Positions 10,487 to 21,165 of a DNA stretch of 64,000 nucleotides are shown here, in pieces. The stretch is from the NCBI GenBank assembly GCA_036346405.1, contig CM070563.1, positions 25,915,600-25,979,599 on the forward strand, read 5' to 3'. Within the stretch, counting starts at the first letter, position 1; each line of letters begins with the position of its first letter. The stretch comes from Phyllostachys edulis. Lineage: Eukaryota; Streptophyta; Magnoliopsida; Poales; Poaceae. A program made the translations under genes and the position numbers. A model generated the notes under the pieces. The model did no database searches. It saw only the letters and a program-made list of their open reading frames with translations, and was not told the origin of the DNA.

Positions 10487-10923
10487 ATCTTCCAATCCAG
10501 TGAAAGGGCGGACAACCCCTCGCTCTCGTAGAGTCTTGTGAAAAGCTGAAAACTTCCATTTACAATGCTCGGCACCGACAACATAAACAAAGCTTCGTAT
10601 GTGAGATGTGATTGAAGCTAGTCATGCAACCTCATAAAAAGGTTGGCACTTGCCGAAGTCATGCAAATAGAAAAACATACCTGTGCTACACACCTCACTT
10701 AGCATACTTATCGAGTTTGGTGTTATGACAAAAGCATTAGCCCATAAGATGCCCTGTGTGGGTTAGGTTCATTCAAATAAAATTAGCTCATCACAAGTTG
10801 AACAACTTGCATAAACAATATAAAGATCTGAATAACTTGGTACTATCTTTCGAATCTACCTTCCCATCGCAAATATAGATCTTAGGATGTCCAAGAAACT
10901 CTTTAAATATAATATCGAGAGAC
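10487..10923 (-). pseudogene. ELM1-like mitochondrial fission factor, three-exon fragment
   Basis: ELM1 is a plant protein at the mitochondrial outer surface that helps recruit dynamin for fission. Pieces in order: about 10860-10923 (encodes LDIIFKEFLGHPKIYICDGK, donor AAG|GTAGAT), 10681-10753 (encodes GILWANAFVITPNSISM to CSTG, acceptor CACAG, donor CAG|GTATG), and about 10487-10595 (VYVVGAEHCKWKF, then HKTLRERGVVRPFTGLED, donor GAT|GTAAGT). The last piece has lost a clear acceptor and carries an extra base just before VYVV (AAGCTTTGTT where AAGCCTGTT is expected). N- and C-terminal exons are missing. The AP-4 epsilon fragment follows in the same orientation 690 bp downstream. Confidence 0.8.
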
Positions 10924-10971
10924 ACATGCACAGACAATTAAATTTAAGCATCAAGTTTACTAAGTTATATT

Positions 10972-11386
10972 TGTTGTAGGTGTAAAACCAAACACGAGTG
11001 AGGGTGGACGCCGCCTGTCGACGGCCGCCGCCCACGAGGGTAAAAATGACACGAGGATTTATCTGAGTTCGGGCTCCGAGAGGACCGCCCTACTCTGTCG
11101 GTGAGCCAAGCGGGGTTACCTCAGGAGAGGAGCCCCGAGGCTCACCGGCTTGAACATGTTTCTTTATTGCTCAAGAGAGCCCTCCTTTTGAAAGGAGGGA
11201 TACATGGAGTATTTATAGGCTCTTGGCCTGCATAAATGACCAAAGTACCCCTTGGGGATAGCTACACTATGAGTACAAACGAGGGTATTACAGTCTTTCA
11301 GAGTGTTATCGCACTTCTTGGACTCAGACGTGAGTCTTCTGCAAGGCGAGCCCCATTAGTGTGATGGATGAATTTTTCTTACAACA
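10972..11386 (-). repeat. 3' LTR of the large derivative
   Basis: It aligns end to end with 23435-23859. Termini on the minus strand are TGTTGTAAGAA and CACCTACAACA. It is 415 bp against 425 bp in the partner, largely through one-base shortening of G, C, T and A runs. The left flank (10967-10971) is ATATT. Confidence 0.9.
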
Positions 11387-11402
11387 CTAGCCCTCTCGCC
11401 TT
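11387..11402 (-). promoter_or_regulatory. Polypurine tract, 3' LTR side
   Basis: The minus strand reads a purine-rich stretch ending in GAGGGCTAG directly before the LTR start TGTTGTAAG. The cleaner version, GGGGCAGGGGGGCTAG, lies at 23860-23875. Confidence 0.7.
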
Positions 11403-13076
11403 GGCGCTTAGGGAAACGTCGGAAGGCGATCTTGAATTGTGCCTTTATGCGAGATTGATATTCCAAAAAGTCCCTGGTGGTTTTGAATGGTATTGATTGC
11501 GACAATGAACCTGCAGGAGGTTCGGAAAATGTGAGCTTCCGGTCTCCCTTCTCTTCCATGTTCTTGATTCTTCACGAGCATGTCGATTCGAGTTGGGTTG
11601 TGGGTTGAGCGGCTTCGGGCATGACGCGTAAGGATGTGCCGGTGAGCGTGGCGTGATCGAAGCGACACCGCAGCGTCGGCGGCAAATCGCCGGCGCTTGG
11701 TCACGAAAGGTGCTAGGGCGCCCAAGTGCAGGGGTCTTTGGCGCGTCCGGTGACAAGGCGCCGGATCTGGACCGTGCAGGCGCTGGGCACATGGAGTCAG
11801 GTGTTGCTTTGTGTTGAGCAGTGGCTTTCCTCTTTCAATGGTGTTCTTATTTCGCGGAATGCTTGATGCGGGACGCGGGGCACTGCAGGGTGCTGGGGCT
11901 CACAAGGCGCTGCGAGATGTGGGGCGCTGCAGGGCGCAGGGAGATAAATCCCCTGATGTACGAGGCCTCGATGCCGCGAGTCCATGAGGCCTCGAGGCCT
12001 GAGACGCGAGGCTCCGAGTCCCCGAGGCCCTGAGGGCGCCGAGGCCATGATGCCCTGCGGGGCGCCGAGGCTGTAAGGCACCCCTCCCGTTTTAGACGCG
12101 TTTTAGACATGGGTCTTTGGAAACCATGCATGCACCTGCTGCATGATGTTATTCCTAGCTAGCAGGCAGTTGCATGCGGCGCAGTATATACAGTAGCATC
12201 CTATGCTGCCATCGCCATACCGTAACAAGCGTGTCCAGAAGTCGACACACGACACAGCAGCTTGCACGGCAGCAAAGAACCTTGCGTGAGCTTGGGATCA
12301 AATCCCAACTCTGCCTCAACCTTTCTTTAAGATATGGTCCCACTGTCCTGACTTGTCCTGACTGGGTGCACTCCACCGAATATTTAATCAAGGGAGACAT
12401 GCTCAGGAGCTGTGTTGTGGGAATCCAAGGCAAGGCAAGTTTCGGTTCTTCCTTTCTCCCTCTCGGCTCTTTTTGCCTTTTCCTTTTTCCATGTGAAGTT
12501 AGCAGCATAACTCCACCGAGTGGTTATTTAATAAAAGGGGACATGGGAATAGAACCAGCCCGTGGAATCCAAGGCGCTGAGTCCGGTAGTGCCTTCTTTC
12601 TTTTCATCCTTTCTTCCATTAGGGAGCCAGTAGCTTCTTGCTTGTCTTTCTCTCCCCCATTTCTTCTCCAACTGAAAGAAGCAGTGGCTCTGGTGGCTCC
12701 GGTGGTGGCCCGGTGCAGGGCGGCGCGCTACGGGCAAAGGCCAGAGGCGGCGCTTCGGGCGGAGGCCGGAGGCGGCGCTATGCCGAGCGGGGCGGCGCGG
12801 TCCGGCATGGGCGGAGACGGGCGATTCCTCATTCTCTCTCTTTGCTCCGGCCGGTGGAGCTCCTGGTGATTTCTTTCTCGGTGCCTTCTCCTGGCGCCTC
12901 CTCTGGCTTGGCCCGGTGTGGCTGCCCGCACTGCCTCCCTACGCCGCTTCCGGCTCGGCCCGGCGTGGCCGCCAAGAGCGCGGGTACGGGACGCACCGGG
13001 CGCGCTGGCACAGGGCGCACGCGAGGCGTAGGGCGCGTGGGAGGCGCAGGGCGCACGGGACGCAAGCGGGGCACTC
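11403..13076. other. Interior of the derivative, no gene
   Basis: GC-rich filler. 11860-12080 contains GAGGCC(T/C)CGAG and GGGGCGC phrases. About 12369-12430 and 12513-12577 are a diverged direct repeat (CACCGA..., TTTAAT.AA.GG.GACATG, GGAATCCAAGGC), each followed by a pyrimidine-rich stretch. 12700-13070 is rich in CGGCGC and GGGCGCACG. Overlapping frames on both strands are composition artefacts. Confidence 0.5.
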
Positions 13077-13229
13077 ATGCAGAAGGTCAGCGGCGAGGCG
13101 TCGCCGATGGCGAGGCTCCAGGAGGTCGGCCACGAGGATGACGGGGTGAAGGGACTCTCCGGCTTCTACAGCATGGCGCAGCTGCTCATGGAGTTCCAGG
13201 AGATGGTCCTGGACGCTTGTTGGAAATAA
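13077..13229 (+). CDS. Short unidentified ORF, possible captured exon
   Basis: A 50-codon frame with balanced composition, unlike the surrounding repeats: it encodes VGHEDDGVKGLSGFYSMAQL and LMEFQEMVLDA. I do not recognise the protein. The frame runs into a Copia LTR-like sequence that starts at 13218, so its last codons belong to that repeat. A second coding-like segment lies beyond it, at 13634-13755 (VRKLAVESAEYLIRTIIKDE), possibly the continuation. This could be an exon of a host gene carried by the element; the function is unknown. Confidence 0.3.
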   Translation: MQKVSGEASPMARLQEVGHEDDGVKGLSGFYSMAQLLMEFQEMVLDACWK

Positions 13230-13631
13230 TCAAATCTTGGCTGTTAAGCCGAGTCCGGATCAGGCGCTAGCTGGTGTGTTTACTGTGCGGGCTGAGTTTG
13301 TTGCATGCAGTCCGAGTCTCTCGTCATGCCTTGTGCGCAGCGTCGTGTGAGTTGAATCCAGAGGTGTGGGATCGTGGGATGGAGTTATTCCTTCGCACGT
13401 CCTGGGTTTATTTAAGAATTATTGCTTTGTATCGTTGTTAAGCTCAGTTTTCTGAGTAATAGAGTCCAGAAAATTGCCCCACACTAGTGTTCTTCTTTCT
13501 TCCTGTGTGAGCTTGCATAGCATCAAGTGCTTGGGCGTGTGATCCTCGGTGTACTGAATCCTTGAAGGACACTGAATAGCTGGGAGGATACTGAATCTCT
13601 GAAGGATGAAACTGTACGGCTACAGTCAACA
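13218..13631 (+). mobile_element. Possible solo LTR, Copia-like
   Basis: It starts TGTTGGAAATAATC and ends GTCAACA, with a TTTATTTAAG promoter-like site near 13405 and an AGTAATAGAG stretch near 13458. It splits two coding-like segments. Flanking 5-mers ACGCT and AGGTG do not match, so the ends are provisional. Confidence 0.4.
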
Positions 13632-13741
13632 AGGTGTATCCATCAATGTTTAGAGACTTGGTGAGGAAACTGGCTGTTGAATCTGCTGAATATCTTATCA
13701 GGACCATCATCAAAGATGAAGTGCATACAGTCTTGGTTGCC

Positions 13742-14510
13742 AAGACTTTAAAGGGCGTGAGGCTGCCGCGAGGGCGTGAGGCCGCCGCGAGGGCGCGAGG
13801 CCGCAAGGCCCTGAGGGCACAAGAGCACCGTGAGGGCGCGACATCGCGACGCCGGGTGGGCTGGGGCTTGAGGGCACCGCGAGGGCGCGAGGCCACCGCG
13901 AGGCCTCGAGGGCACCGCAAGGGCACGAGGGCGCCGTGAGGGTGCGAGGCCCCGAGGCATGAGGGCTTGATGCCGTGAGGTTGCGAGGCTGCAAGGGTTC
14001 AAGGCCGTGAGGACGCGAGGGTGCATGAGGGTACGGGGCTTCGAGGGTCCCGAGGCCCTGAGGGCACGAAGGCGCGAGGCCCCAAGGGCACGAGGCTTCG
14101 AGGGTCCCGAGGCCCCGAGGCCCCGAGGGCACGAAGGCACGAGGCTTCGAGGGTCCCGAGGCCCCGAGGGCACGAAGGCACGAGGCTTCGAGGGTCCCGA
14201 GGCACCAAGGCTCCGAGGGCACGAGGGCGCACGTGGGTGCGAGGCTTCGAGGGTCCCGAGGCCCCAAGGGAATGAGGGCACGACGGCACGCGAGACCCCG
14301 AGGGCACAGCGAGGGCGTGAGGCCTCGAGGGCACCGTGAAGGTGTGAGGCCCCGAGGGCACCGCGAGGGTGCGAAGCCTCGAGGGCACCGTGAAGGTGTG
14401 AGGCCCCGAGGGCGCCGTGAGGGCGCGAGGTCTCGAGGGCGTGAGGCCCTAAGGCCCCGATGGCGCGAGGGCACCGCGATGGGCGGCATGAGTCTTGGTG
14501 CAGGCGTGGG
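13742..14510. repeat. GC-rich short tandem array (GAGGGCACGAGGC type)
   Basis: Dozens of units built from GAGGGC(A/G)C(C/G)G, CGAGGC and CTTCGAGGGTCCCGAGGCCC are strung together. Long open frames exist on both strands (for example 14570 to 13710, reading as Arg-Pro-Ser-rich repeats), because the unit lacks stop triplets. They are not credible genes. Confidence 0.9.
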
Positions 14511-14784
14511 GCATCGTGAGGGCCCAAGTGTATGTGATCGTTTGTCTTCGGTTGAGCTTGTAATCTGCATAATACAAAGATCAAAACTGGAAACTCCAAC
14601 TTTCTATGTTCTCTTTTCTCGAGGACTCGGCCGGAGAAAGATGACGCGATCGACGACTTGGCCGGAGAACCGCTGCACATCGCCAGTATGCTCGAACATC
14701 TGGGTCATGCAGGCGCCAAAAGACGCGAGGGCGAGGGCCTGAGGTATAGTCAAGGATGTTCACGTAACACGCTGTAGTAGCGTG

Positions 14785-17700
14785 TAAGACTCGAGAATTA
14801 ATACTCCCGAATCCTCTCGTGCATTTCAACTAGTCCCATGATCGCAGAGCTAGTTCACACAAAGAAACAAATATGGTAACAAAATCATATCACAACTTTA
14901 TTAATAAATAACAATAGAGTTCATTACAAAGGAGGCTTACGGGCCAACAATAAAATAAACACAATGAAGACGAAGAAGACGTAGTAGAGTCCAGTTAATC
15001 TGCCACAGGCAATCGACTGGGGTAGCGGCCTAGTCGTCGAAATCTACACCGATGGTGAAGTCCTTCTTCTCTGAAATTTTTTTGCATAAAGCAAGTATGA
15101 GCACAACTACCGTGCTCGCAAGTTACACCCGTCAAATAACAAAATGACATGCATACATGGATGTAACAAAGGATGGCTTATAGGGTTAATTTGCATAAAG
15201 CAGCATTTTCTTTAAATACTTGTACTAAGTTCCAAAGCAGTTTACACAATAACTAAAATTCATTTTCTAAATCAATTTTATAGTCAGATAACATTCACGC
15301 ATGAATGGTGAAGGATATCCTCCTATCACATGGCTAACCGCCCAATTCCCATTTGGATAAACCAGTTGACAAAGTCTCTTGAAAACAAATTCCAAGTCTA
15401 ACTTTGAGTGGCTTTGCTAGCATGTCCATGATCATGACAGCGCTATTCGAAAGTAGTTTTACACTCTGCAGAGGTTGTACACTTTACCCACATGACACGA
15501 ATTCTCTAGTTTGCTTGGCATCCGTCGATACCACCGCTCACTACCTTAGGTAAGCGATCTAGAGCACATGACAAAGCCTTTACGATGCGCCATCCCATCG
15601 CAGTTTCCCCTCGCTAAGGTTTCACCCCCTTTGGAATAGAAATCCATAGAGTTCCTAGCCCCCTCTTGCGCCAGGCGGGAACAATAGTCATGAAAGACTT
15701 TGTCAAAAGAAATGGCCATGAAAGACCGCCCACGTACAAACAGGATCAACCGCGATGGAACTTTACAAATTAATTAGCTGTGTCCCTACCCATACTCGGG
15801 ACATGTGGTTGCACGGTGAGGCATAGCCCATTATAGGCATAGCAAAGGAACGCCAGAGGCCGGTCCTCAATTGACTTGGCGACTTTCCACAAAACCCATG
15901 GGCCTCAACCCTACCCAGATTGAGCAGTGCATTGACATGCACCATCCAAACAACCATTTCGCCCAAGTACAAACCATCATTTTATTTCATTTTTCAAGAT
16001 CATTTATAAACTTCCATAACACACCAATGCCATGGATACAGTTTAAACAATATTTGATTTTTGGCTGAAATTCCCCAAATCAATATTTTTGGTCTAAGCA
16101 TGTCTTTGCAACATTTTCAAATGATCCTAGTTCATACTATCGTATCAACTAGGTTTTATCTAGGGTAAAAAGGTATTTGACTCAATTAACAAATTGGCCA
16201 TACGAAGGATTTAGGAATATCTATGAATTTAAAACAGGCATTTAAATTACTGAATGTAAATAAGCATGCAATAATAATTTAAAACAGAATTTAAATAATT
16301 TAAAATAATGGGTGCAATATGGTCAAGAATGTAACTTGCCTTGCTTGGTGATGTTGTTTTCCTTAACAGTCACCTAGTACTCACAAACACTCTCTCCAAA
16401 GTTGCTTGTGTGTACAACCACGATGATCATACTGAGTCAAAATCAATCCTCTTATATGGTCTCCAACTACGTTGGCCGACTTTCCAAGTCGTCAAATCTA
16501 TCTGAAAAACGATCCAAATTCAACGAAATTCAAATAACAAATCAAAAGGCAATTCAAATTAACTCAAAACTAAATAATTCTATTTTATTTAGTTAGATAA
16601 TAGTTTTATAAAATTTTAGAAATTTGAAATACTCAAATTGGAGTTGGGATTTAAAAGATATGAATTTTACAAGTTTTAATCCTAAATCTGAGATTTAAAT
16701 GAAATTCTAAATACAAACAAGATTCAAATGAAGTACAATTTAAATAACTTTGGTTTAGTTAGCTAGATATTCAATTTATATGAATTTAGAAATTTGAAAC
16801 ACTTAATTTGGAGTTAGGAATCAAAAGATATGAATTTTACAAATTTAAATCCTAAATTTGTAGTTTCAAACATTTCAAATTCAAACAGACAATTTAAACA
16901 AAATCAAATAATTATATTTTATTTAGCTAGATGATAATTGTATAAGGTTTTAGAAATTGGAATCACCCAATTTGGAGTTGGGATGAAAAAGATATGAATT
17001 TTACAAAATTGATCTAAATTTGGAATTTAAATGAATTTTAAATTCTAAAACAAGACTAAACTGAACTCCAAATTGCATACTTATTTTTTATTTAGTTAGA
17101 CAATAATTTTCTAAGATTTTAGCAATTTGAATCATCTAATTTGGAGTTAAGATGTAAAAGTTATGAATTATACAAATTTAATTCTAATTTAAACCCTAAA
17201 TTGGTTTTATTGGAATTTCTTGAATTATTTTCCTAAAGGAAATTCCATTTATTGTGCAAGCATGACGTCGCGAACGATTTTTGGAATTTAAAAGAATAAA
17301 AGCGAATTAGGCATGTGGGGCCCACATGTCGGTCTCACGGCTTATGTGGACTAAGTCCACGGTGTTTGAGGCTGAGGGAGGGGATGGGCCTTGCCACGCG
17401 GGCGTGCCACGTGGGCGGACACGTGCGTGAGGAGGCGAGGTGGCGCTGACCTGGCGCCAAGGTGGCAGCTACGTTGGCGATGACGTGGCATGGCCACGAG
17501 GGCTTGACGGCGGCAAGGCTCGGGTGTGGCGACAACGGCGAGTGGTGGCTCACCGGCGGCAGTGAATGTGCGCAATGGGTCGGGGAGGTTATTGCGAACC
17601 GCTGGGTACCTGACTTGGCATGGGAGGTCGACGGCGGTGGCCGGATTTGGCGCCGGAGCGGAGGAAGAAATACGGTGGTTGTCGGCGATGCAAACTGGAG

Positions 17701-18738
17701 GCGCTCCGGCGAAGAAGGGTGCGCGAGGAGCTCGGTGATGGAGAAAGGCGTGGTGTAGTCCACACGGCTAAGCGACGTCGGCGGCACAACTCAAGGTTTG
17801 CTTGGCGGCAAAATCCAAATCTTCAAATTGCGGCGCTAGAGCTTTAGAGGAGGCGATGGGTGGTGGATCTAGGATGAGACGAGAGAGGCGGTCCGGAGCT
17901 CCTACTTATAGGCGCGGGCATGGCGAGGAGGAGAACTAGTCCGCACGGGATCGTGGCGGCAGCGGTTGGGCGCCGAGCGAAGCAGGCGCCGGGAGAGGGA
18001 AGAAACGTGGGGTGAGGGCGGTGCGTGCGTGCGAGTCGTGCGCACGCATGAGCGTGAAGCGGGGCGGTTGGGGGGGTGGTGGTTGAGGAGCTCACCCGCT
18101 CAACAATGGCGGCCGGCTCGCAAGCGTTTTCGTCTTGAAGGAGAAGGCGGGAAGATGACCAGCGGGCCCACCTGTAGGGGGAAGGGGCGAGTGGGAGATG
18201 GCTGGCACGTTGGATTTACATCCAACAGTCGAGATTCTTGATCATGAGGTGAGTAGAGAAGCGGGCGGCTCAAGACGCTGAGAGGAACGCGGTCGAGCAG
18301 TTTTACCCAAAGCACTGCTTATGCGATTTTCTTTGATTTACCTATTAAATTAATTCTAGTAATTCAAAACGCTTTAGAAAATAGCAAATAGAATCCAAAA
18401 TTATGGAAAATATTACCTAAAATGCTAGGGTTATTTTGAACTTAAATAAAATAGTTTCAACTTATAGTTGTCTTTTAATTTTGCATATAAATTGTTTTAT
18501 CTTTTAAAATATTTAAGAAAAAGCTTTAAAATATTCTAGAAAATTCTCAAAATTATTTTAGTTTTTATTTTTCAACTTTAACTCAAATAAAACTTTAAAA
18601 ACTTTAATAATTTTTTTTTTGACTTTTAAGACTTCAAAAATTCAATTAAAGCAAATAAACTCTTTCAAATTTGAGAACATCCAATAAAATAATAACTTTA
18701 ATTAATTTAAATTGGTAACAGAACTTTGGGTTGTTACA
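14785..18738 (-). mobile_element. Gypsy (Tekay/Del-like) solo LTR
   Basis: The minus strand begins TGTAACAACCCAAAG, the start style of grass chromovirus LTRs, and ends near GAGTCTTA. GCGTG occurs directly outside both ends (14780-14784, 18739-18743), a 5-bp target duplication; the terminal CA could be counted either way. The end region shares ATCATGGGACTAGTT with the LTR end at 55477. There is no PBS, PPT or coding region inside. A TATA-like CTATAAGTA sits at 17905-17911. The flanking GC-rich repeats show that it landed inside the large derivative. Confidence 0.8.
17905..17911 (-). promoter_or_regulatory. TATA box of the solo LTR
   Basis: CTATAAG on the minus strand, between a GC-rich upstream half and the transcribed half of the LTR. 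It is in the same relative place as the TATA boxes of the Gypsy LTRs at 42160, 44302 and 63106. Confidence 0.5.
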
Positions 18739-18743
18739 GCGTG

Positions 18744-19680
18744 CAAGTGTCCAACAGGCCTCAAACCACTTCTAGTAGGTTGGTGGCCAAGTGCCCGGGG
18801 CAAGGGGCTCACGTACGCCCCTTGTGCAGACTTGTCGAAGTATAGATCATTTTCGACGGGAGGTGGTCGGATTCCTCAACAGTGTAGCCCCCCTATCCCT
18901 TGGGTGCTTGTAAGAGCGCCCAAGGGGCAAATAAGAAGGCTCGGGCATGGCGGCATGAACACGAGGGTGCACGAGAGCTTCGGGCGTGAGGGCACGCGCG
19001 AAGGCACAAGAGGGCTTCGGGCATGAGGGCACGCGCGAAGGCACGCAAAGGTGCACGCGAGGGTACGCGAAGGCGCACGAGGGTGCCAGTGCGAGGGCGC
19101 GAGGCCTCGAGGTGCGAAGGCGCTGCGGCGGCTACACGAAGTCGTAGCGAAGGTGCCCCGAGGTCGGGGCTCATGCGGAGGCGAGTCGGTAGGATTCCTC
19201 AACATTCTAGCCCCCCTGCCCCTTGGGTGCCTGCCAGGATGCCCGAGGGGCAAAGAAGAGTGCCGAGGTCTTGTATCCTGTTGACGAATATGCTTGGCCA
19301 AAGACTTGGCCAAATTCCAGCATGACGAGAAGTTAAACGCTCGAGGTTTTGCCAAATTCTGACTCGGTGCAGCGCGAGGCACGAGAGCTGAGGAATATGC
19401 ACAAGGGCACCTGCGACTTAACCAATTTTGGCTTGGTGGGCACGTGGGTGCCCAAAGACTTATGCTTATTTTGTACTCCATATCGAGTGAGTGCTCCACG
19501 CGAAGGCAGGTACCAAATTGCCGCTTCTCGTTGGCCCTTCGTGTGGGGTGGTTTTTGTTGCTCCATCCCTGAAGACGGAGTACTGAATGCTGAGGCACCC
19601 CACCGAGGCACAACCCTCGGGGCAGGGGTGCGTCCGAATGAAGCCTGTGCAGGCAAAGTCATGGAAGCGAGACCGGCCCA
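18744..19680. other. Interior of the derivative, no gene
   Basis: Two near-copies of a block containing GG(A/T)AGGATTCCTCAACA.T.TAGCCCCCCT and CCTTGGGTGC (about 18868-18930 and 19190-19250) flank a GC-rich GAGGGCACGCGCGAAGGC stretch. No protein family is recognised. Confidence 0.5.
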
Positions 19681-19683
19681 CTG

Positions 19684-20830
19684 AAGCATAGCCTTCTAGG
19701 CGGGCGGCGCATCGGCGCGAAGCCTATGTAGATGAAGTCGTGGACGCAGAGCCGCCCTGTCGAGGGATAGCCTTCGAAGTGGAAGGCATGTTGGAGCGAA
19801 GCCTTTGTAGGTGAAGTCTTGGACGCGAGGCCGCCGAGCTGAGGGATATCCCTCGAGGTGGGTGTGCATCACAGCGAAGCCTGTGTAGGTGATGTCTCGG
19901 GTGCGAGGCCATCGAGCCGAGGTATAGCCTTCGAGGCCGGTGGTGCATCGAAGTGAGGCCTAAGTAGGCGAAGTCTTAGACGCGAGGCCGCCGAGCCGAG
20001 GCATAGCCTTCGAGGCCGGTGGTGCGTCGAAGTGAGGCCTATGTAGGCGAAGTTGCGAACGCGAGGCCGCTGAGCCGAGGCATAGCCTTCGAGGCGGGCG
20101 GTGCGTCGGAGTGAAGCCTATATAGGCGAAGTTGCAAACGCGAGGCCGCCGAGCCGAGGCATAGCCTTCGAGGCGGGCGGTGCGTCGAAGTGAAGCCTAT
20201 GTAGGCAAAGTTGCAAACACGAGGTCGCCGAGCCGAGGTATAGCCTTCGAGGCGGGCGGTGCGTCGAAGTTAAGCCTATGTAGGCGAAGTCTTAGACGCG
20301 AGGCCGCCGAGTCGAGGCATAGCCTTCGAGGCCGGCGGTGCGTCGAAGCGAAGCCTGAGTAGGCGAAGTCTTAGACGCGAGGTCGCCGAGCCGAGGCATA
20401 GCCTTCGAGGCCGGCGGTGCGTCAAAGTGAGGCATATGTAGGCGAAGTTGCAAACGCGAGGCCGCCGAGCCGAGGCATAGCCTTCGAGGCGGCGGTGCGT
20501 CGGAGTGAAGCCTATGTAGGTGAAGTCTTAGACGCAAGGCCGCCGAGCCGAGGCATAGCCTTCGAGGCCGGCGGTGCGTCGGAGTGAAGCCTATGTAGGC
20601 GAAGTCTTAGACGCGGGGCCGCCGAGCCGAGGCATAGCCTTCGAGGCCGGCGGTGCATCGAAGTGAAGCCTAAGTAGGCGAAGTCTTAGACACGAGGCCG
20701 CCGAGTTGAGGCATAGCCTTCGAGGCTGGCGGTGCGTCGAAGTGAAGCCTGAGTAGGCGAAGTCTTAGACGCGAGGCCGCCGAACTGAGGCAAAGCCTTC
20801 GAGGCTGGCTGTGCGTCGAAGCGAAGCCTG
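19684..20830. repeat. 79-bp tandem repeat array, about 14 copies
   Basis: The unit contains GCCGAGGCATAGCCTTCGAG, GCGGTGCGTCGAAGTGAAGC and CTATGTAGGCGAAGT. GCATAGCC falls at 20001, 20080 and 20159, a 79-bp spacing. Outer copies are more diverged than central ones. Frames across it are repeat artefacts; 79 is not a multiple of three. Confidence 0.95.
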
Positions 20831-21165
20831 TGGTTGAAGTCGTGCTCTTCTTGCTCCACGGTTTGATGAAAGTCGTCGAAGTAGAACTCCTCAGAATTGT
20901 CGCAGTTCGACCTAGAAACGTTGCAGGGACAGGTAGATAACACGATCGTCTCTGCGGGAAAGAGAGAATGATCAACACTTATTTCTTATAGCAAGGTAAC
21001 ATTCGCTCGCCACAACGGATTATCAAAGTCGTTGTCGTGGGACAAGTAGAGTCCCATCACTTTAGATACTAAGATCTCCAAGTGATAGCCTTATGCGAGC
21101 ATGATAGTCCTTGATCAATATTCGAGCCAGGTTGACGGTAGATGATTCGAGCTATAAGACTGAGT
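20831..21165. other. Single-copy-looking spacer
   Basis: A stretch between two repeat arrays, containing TTTCCCGCAGAGACGATCGT read on the minus strand. Nothing recognisable. Confidence 0.35.

Noticed and set aside
11847..13150. Cluster of overlapping frames on both strands
   Set aside because: Composition-driven frames in the GC-rich interior of the large derivative; only the short 13077-13229 frame had protein-like composition.
13710..14680. Long minus-strand open frames (286 and 310 codons) reading as Arg-Pro-Ser repeats
   Set aside because: They run over a GC-rich tandem array whose unit lacks stop triplets in several frames on both strands; no domain and no consistent frame.
17335..17850. 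Coding frames of 60-150 codons on both strands
   Set aside because: They fall inside the promoter half of a Gypsy solo LTR; GC-rich composition explains them.
19684..20830. CRISPR-like array
   Set aside because: The 79-bp units are directly joined tandem repeats without unique spacers, in a plant retrotransposon.
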